Assembly: GCF_001467955.1 (NCBI RefSeq)
Contig: NZ_LNYR01000002.1
Location: 60,529-124,528, forward strand
Direction of reading: 5' to 3'
DNA: 64,000 nucleotides
Source: Legionella quateirensis
GTDB lineage: Bacteria; Pseudomonadota; Gammaproteobacteria; Legionellales; Legionellaceae
Positions 60,715-64,000 of this stretch are shown here, piece after piece (position 1 is the first letter of the stretch; each line of letters starts with the position of its first letter). The notes beneath the pieces were generated by a model that worked only from the letters and a program-made list of their open reading frames with translations, made no database searches and had not been told where the DNA came from. Both the position numbers and the translations under genes were made by a program.

Positions 60715-63018
60715 TTACTGTATGATAGGTTTTTGAGCCGTTTTAAAAAAAGCCAATCGAAATTTGTTCATAAAATCATAGGCCATGAGCAAAGCGGCCA
60801 GAGCAAAGACAACATCACCCGGTATGCGTAACCATTGCCAAAGCAGGGTGGTATCATAAAACTCGAGGCTGCGTGCATAAGTGAGTCCATGCTCATAGAC
60901 TGCCTGTAATTGTGGCCAGCCTATAGGGAAGAAATTCAGCGTTATCCATAAAACCAATCCGAGATTATAAAGCCAGAATGCCCATGTTCCCAATCGATCA
61001 CTCCATTGGTTCTTATCACCAGCTGCGTAGCGAAGGCAAAAATAGACCATCCCCAGAGCAAGCAGCCCAAAGGCTCCAAATAAGGCGGTATGGGCATGAT
61101 TTAATGTTAAAAAAGTACCGTGTTCATAATAATTGACCAAGGGAGCGTTTAAGGTGCCTCCGCCAAAAACCCCGGCGCCAACAAAGTTCCAAAAAGCAGC
61201 GCCCAGAATATAAAGATAAGCCAGAGGATGTTTAAAATCCTTATGCCGTTTGATTTTTTGTTGTTCCTGAATTGCGTTAATGATCAGCAAAGCAATAGGC
61301 AACACTTCAATAAAGGAGAACATGGAGCCTAAAGGTACCCACATATCCGGACCACCAGTCCAATACCAATGATGGCCAGTTCCAATGACACCACCTAAAA
61401 AGATAAGAATCGCTTCAAAAAATACCGTGCGCTCGGCTAGCTGTCTTGAGACTAAACCTACTCCCATAAGTAAATAGGTTGTGGCACAGGCTGCAAAAAA
61501 CTCAAAGGACTGTTCAACCCAGAGATGGACTACCCACCATCGCCAAAAATCGGTGATGGTAAATGATTTTTCAATACCGGTTAAAGGTATCATTCCAAAG
61601 CAGTATAAAACGGCAATATTTATGGTACTGGCCCAAAACAAATGTTCCAGTTGTATTTTTCCAGTCCAAAATTGGATGGATGCCGTTTTCAGTCGATCCC
61701 AAGTTGGCCACATTCCCCGAAAGACAATGTAACTCCATAGGAAGAGTCCTGCGCAAAATCCAATTTGCCAGAGCCGTCCCAGTTGCAGGTATGATAATCC
61801 CTGATTGCCAATCCAGAACCAGGCGGTATCAATAACTCCCATGATACCCAGATAATCACCAACTATGGCTCCAGCCACAATAAACAAGGTCACCCAAAAT
61901 AACACATCGACTAATACACCCTGCCATTTTGCCTCTTTACCACTAATAATAGGTGCCAGAAATACCGCGGAACTGATCCAGGATAGAGCTATCCAGACTA
62001 TCGGTGTTTGGGTGTGCACATCGCGTAGGAAATTAAACGGGAGGTAGTCGTTGATATTGATTCCATAAAATCCGGTTCGTTCCGTGTAATAGTGTGCCAG
62101 TAATACGCCAACTGCAATTTGAATTAATAACACCACCGCGACAACGAGGAAATATTTACCTACTTTTCTCTGGCTGGATGTTAATGAAGAAAATGCTAAT
62201 AAAACAGGGGTCATGGTTGCTGTATCCGGATCGTTAAGATAACGATGATAGATGTACAGAATGACACCAAAACCAAAGAACACAAAACAAAAAGAAACCC
62301 AGGTCCAATAAAAGGTCGACGGTGTTGGGGTATTGCCCATGGTGGGTTCATAAGGCCAGTTATTGGTGTAGGAGCTATTTGTACCAGGACGATGAGCGAT
62401 GGTGGTCATGGACGAGTAAATAAGGAAATCAGCAACCTGTATCGCGCTGTGTTCATTCAGGCTGTACGCTTTTGTCCATCCCTTGATGGGGTTATGTTTC
62501 AGTAATTCGGCAGCAATATCTTTTTGTAACTGAGTTATTGCAGTGGCAACAGCTTCAGGCAGAATTGTCGTTTTTTGAGACAGATCAATGTGTTGAAGCG
62601 TGTTCTGCATGGCTTTGCGAGTGGTGTATTGTTCCCCTTCAGACAAATCGGCAAATGATTTGCCAAATTGCAGATTGGCCATGTTATTTTCAGTTTTTCG
62701 ACCTAATTCTAAAAGATAACGTGACGTGAAGTCTTCGCCAAAATAGGACCCCATTCCATAGAGACTGCCATAATCCATAAGATCGGCTTTTTGAAATCCG
62801 GCTTTTCCTGAAACGATGTCCTCGTCGGTCATGAGGATTGTTCCAGAGGAAGTGAGAAACTGATGAGGGAGTGGGGGAGCTAATTGATAGGTTTTAACAG
62901 TTCCCCAAATAATTACTACAAAGCAAAGGATCGCAGTAATTAGCAATATCCATTTTAATACCTCTGACACGGGATCTGCCGACATCGAAGTACCATTCAT
63001 TTCTTTACTTTCGTCCAT
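60715..63018 (-). CDS. norB: quinol-dependent nitric oxide reductase (qNor)
   Basis: This 767-residue single-subunit enzyme reduces two NO to N2O using electrons from quinol, for protection from host or self-made NO. N-terminal helix at about 20-40, then a ~160-residue periplasmic domain that replaces the NorC cytochrome (no CxxCH haem motif), then the 12-helix NorB core. Haem and FeB ligands are visible: HLWVEQSFEFF, GTGHHWYWTG, and LNHAHTALFGAFG. The longer N-terminal part separates it from cNor. AAGGA lies before ATG at 63018. It is a single gene; no norC or norQ. An upstream dyad at 63145-63160 may bind a NO regulator. Confidence 0.95.
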   Translation of the reverse strand: MDESKEMNGTSMSADPVSEVLKWILLITAILCFVVIIWGTVKTYQLAPPLPHQFLTSSGTILMTDEDIVSGKAGFQKADLMDYGSLYGMGSYFGEDFTSRYLLELGRKTENNMANLQFGKSFADLSEGEQYTTRKAMQNTLQHIDLSQKTTILPEAVATAITQLQKDIAAELLKHNPIKGWTKAYSLNEHSAIQVADFLIYSSMTTIAHRPGTNSSYTNNWPYEPTMGNTPTPSTFYWTWVSFCFVFFGFGVILYIYHRYLNDPDTATMTPVLLAFSSLTSSQRKVGKYFLVVAVVLLIQIAVGVLLAHYYTERTGFYGININDYLPFNFLRDVHTQTPIVWIALSWISSAVFLAPIISGKEAKWQGVLVDVLFWVTLFIVAGAIVGDYLGIMGVIDTAWFWIGNQGLSYLQLGRLWQIGFCAGLFLWSYIVFRGMWPTWDRLKTASIQFWTGKIQLEHLFWASTINIAVLYCFGMIPLTGIEKSFTITDFWRWWVVHLWVEQSFEFFAACATTYLLMGVGLVSRQLAERTVFFEAILIFLGGVIGTGHHWYWTGGPDMWVPLGSMFSFIEVLPIALLIINAIQEQQKIKRHKDFKHPLAYLYILGAAFWNFVGAGVFGGGTLNAPLVNYYEHGTFLTLNHAHTALFGAFGLLALGMVYFCLRYAAGDKNQWSDRLGTWAFWLYNLGLVLWITLNFFPIGWPQLQAVYEHGLTYARSLEFYDTTLLWQWLRIPGDVVFALAALLMAYDFMNKFRLAFFKTAQKPIIQ

Positions 63019-63144
63019 TTTAATCCTTTAAATGCTGCTAATTTGTGGTGGATAAATTGAGTTTAAAATTGATTTTTACTCGGTCATGATAAAACCGGCA
63101 GATCTGTTTGTTCAAGGAGTTACTATAACATAATTACTTTTATT

Positions 63145-63160
63145 ATGATGTCAGCATCAT
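63145..63160. promoter_or_regulatory. possible NO-regulator site upstream of norB
   Basis: ATGATG-TCAG-CATCAT is a perfect dyad with 6-bp arms, 127 bp upstream of norB. It shares half-site style (ATG/CAT with AT-rich flanks) with NsrR-type operators but does not match the full published consensus. No regulator gene is nearby. Confidence 0.3.
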
Positions 63161-63169
63161 TGCGATTGC

Positions 63170-63923
63170 ATTTTAATGAGTCGCTTACGCGATTAATTTA
63201 CCCCCTCACCCTTGATCCCTCTCCCCCACGCTGCGCGCGGTGGAGAGGGGAGATTGTTGGTTGTTTTGATACAATAAGCAGCGATTAATTACTATTAATT
63301 AAAATTGATTTGTTCCACAGCCTCGTCAAGAAGCGGAACAGTAAGATTGTGGTATAACCTGTCTTTGCTCATTTCATCGAAACTCAATTCTTTGTATCAC
63401 TTTTTATTTTAATGAGTCGCTTACGCGATTAATTTACCCCCCTCACCCTTGATCCCTCTCCCCCACGCTGCGCGTGGTGGAGAGGGGAGATTGTTGGTTG
63501 TTTAAATAAAATAAGAGGCGATTAATTACTATTAATTAAAATTGATATGTTCCACAGCCTTGTCAAAAAGCGGAACAGTAAAATTGAGGTATAACCTGTC
63601 TTTGCTCGTTTAATCGAAACTCAATTCTTTGTATCACTTTTTATTTTAAGGAGTCGCTTACGCGATTAATTTACCCCCCTCACCCTTGATCCCTCTCCCC
63701 CATGCTGCGCGCGGTGGAGAGGGGAGATTGTTGGTTGTTTAAATAAAATAAGAGGCGATTAGTTACTTTTAATTAAAATTGATTTGTTCCACAGCCTCGT
63801 CAAGAAGCGGAACAGTAAAATTGTGGTATAACCTGTCTTTGTTCATTTAATCGAAACTCAATTCTTTGTGTCACTTTTTATTTTAAGGAGTCGCTTACGC
63901 GATTAATTTAACCCCCTCACCCT
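63170..63923. repeat. tandem array of 237-bp units (3 complete and a fragment)
   Basis: Units begin ATTTTAAKGAGTCGCTTACG: positions 63178, 63414, 63651 and 63888 mark equivalent bases, so the periods are 236, 237 and 237 bp. Each includes a hairpin CCCTCTCCCCCACGCTGCGCG with its complement GTGGAGAGGGG, an AT-rich middle and GTTCCACAGCCTYGTCAARAAGCGGAAC, also palindromic. The fourth unit stops after CTCACCCT at 63923, where an unrelated sequence begins. No gene is contained. Confidence 0.9.
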
Positions 63924-64000
63924 GTGTGACCGGAACATAGGTAACATAAATGTCCGGACACATCGGTAACATTAAATTAACATAATTTGGTTACTTTGAG
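63923..64000. mobile_element. probable insertion-sequence terminus, partial
   Basis: The 237-bp array is broken at 63923/63924, after which the sequence is TGTGTGACCGGAACATAGG. Two close copies of a CCGGAACATAGGTAACA-like block, at 63930-63946 and 63954-63972 (CCGGACACATCGGTAACA), are typical of transposase-binding sites at IS ends. Some IS481/IS3-type elements have similar ends. No transposase is visible in the window. Confidence 0.5.

Overview
The window is an AT-leaning gammaproteobacterial chromosome segment that most resembles a Legionella species or a close relative. This is inferred from an ankyrin-repeat protein with a C-terminal membrane anchor, a eukaryote-type sterol reductase of the kind known in Legionella and Coxiella, large orphan proteins with TPR-like or low-complexity regions, a Spy-like protein, a phasin with a basic tail, several MFS carriers of the ProP and Pht-like types, a quinol nitric oxide reductase, and a dense population of short palindromic intergenic repeats. 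No rRNA, tRNA, CRISPR array or complete insertion sequence was seen.

Layout. 1-9.2 kb: two RND efflux systems back to back, a truncated HAE1-type pump with its adaptor on the minus strand and a complete czcCBA-like metal efflux operon on the plus strand. 9.5-19.4 kb: a fatty-acid-hydroxylase family membrane protein, a small P-loop kinase, an unusual 1157-residue P-type ATPase-like protein, a MerR/TipAS regulator with a typical 19-bp-spacer promoter, a Spy-like protein, a bestrophin homologue overlapping an AAA_28 NTPase, and a secreted bicupin protein. 19.4-23 kb: a duplicated 156-bp repeat that has cut off an AlaX-like editing gene, an MFS carrier and an orphan membrane protein. 23-29.4 kb: a guanidine-III riboswitch ahead of a sugE/gdx gene, the proline operon proB-proA with a ProP-like carrier, an orphan gene and a type II NADH dehydrogenase.

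29.4-45 kb: a PEBP protein, another ProP-like carrier, a TfoX-N/YeeE-YedE/YeeE-YedE operon, a phosphoribosyltransferase with a Ser-rich tail, the tesA/ybbA-ybbP cluster, a phasin-like protein, a His-rich peptide, and an FAD-dependent oxidoreductase fused to a TPR-like region. 45-64 kb: an MMPL-type exporter, an outer-membrane barrel, Cys-rich secreted proteins, the sterol reductase, a 20-bp minisatellite of 20 units inside a larger inverted structure, a hendecad coiled-coil periplasmic protein, a possible ubiquitin-fold protein, the ankyrin protein, an 836-residue orphan, a PAS-GAF-GGDEF diguanylate cyclase, qNor, and a 237-bp tandem array cut by what looks like an IS end.

Themes. Envelope transport dominates (RND, MFS, SMR, MMPL, ABC, bestrophin). 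Candidate host-interaction proteins (ankyrin, FAD-TPR, Ser-tailed PRTase, sterol reductase, P-type ATPase-like, 836-residue orphan) are scattered singly rather than in an island. The gaps between them hold several recurring repeat families. One is a MITE-like element of about 230-290 bp with AGGGTSTGTTGAC-like terminal inverted repeats; its copies abut or overlap the 3' ends of neighbouring genes.
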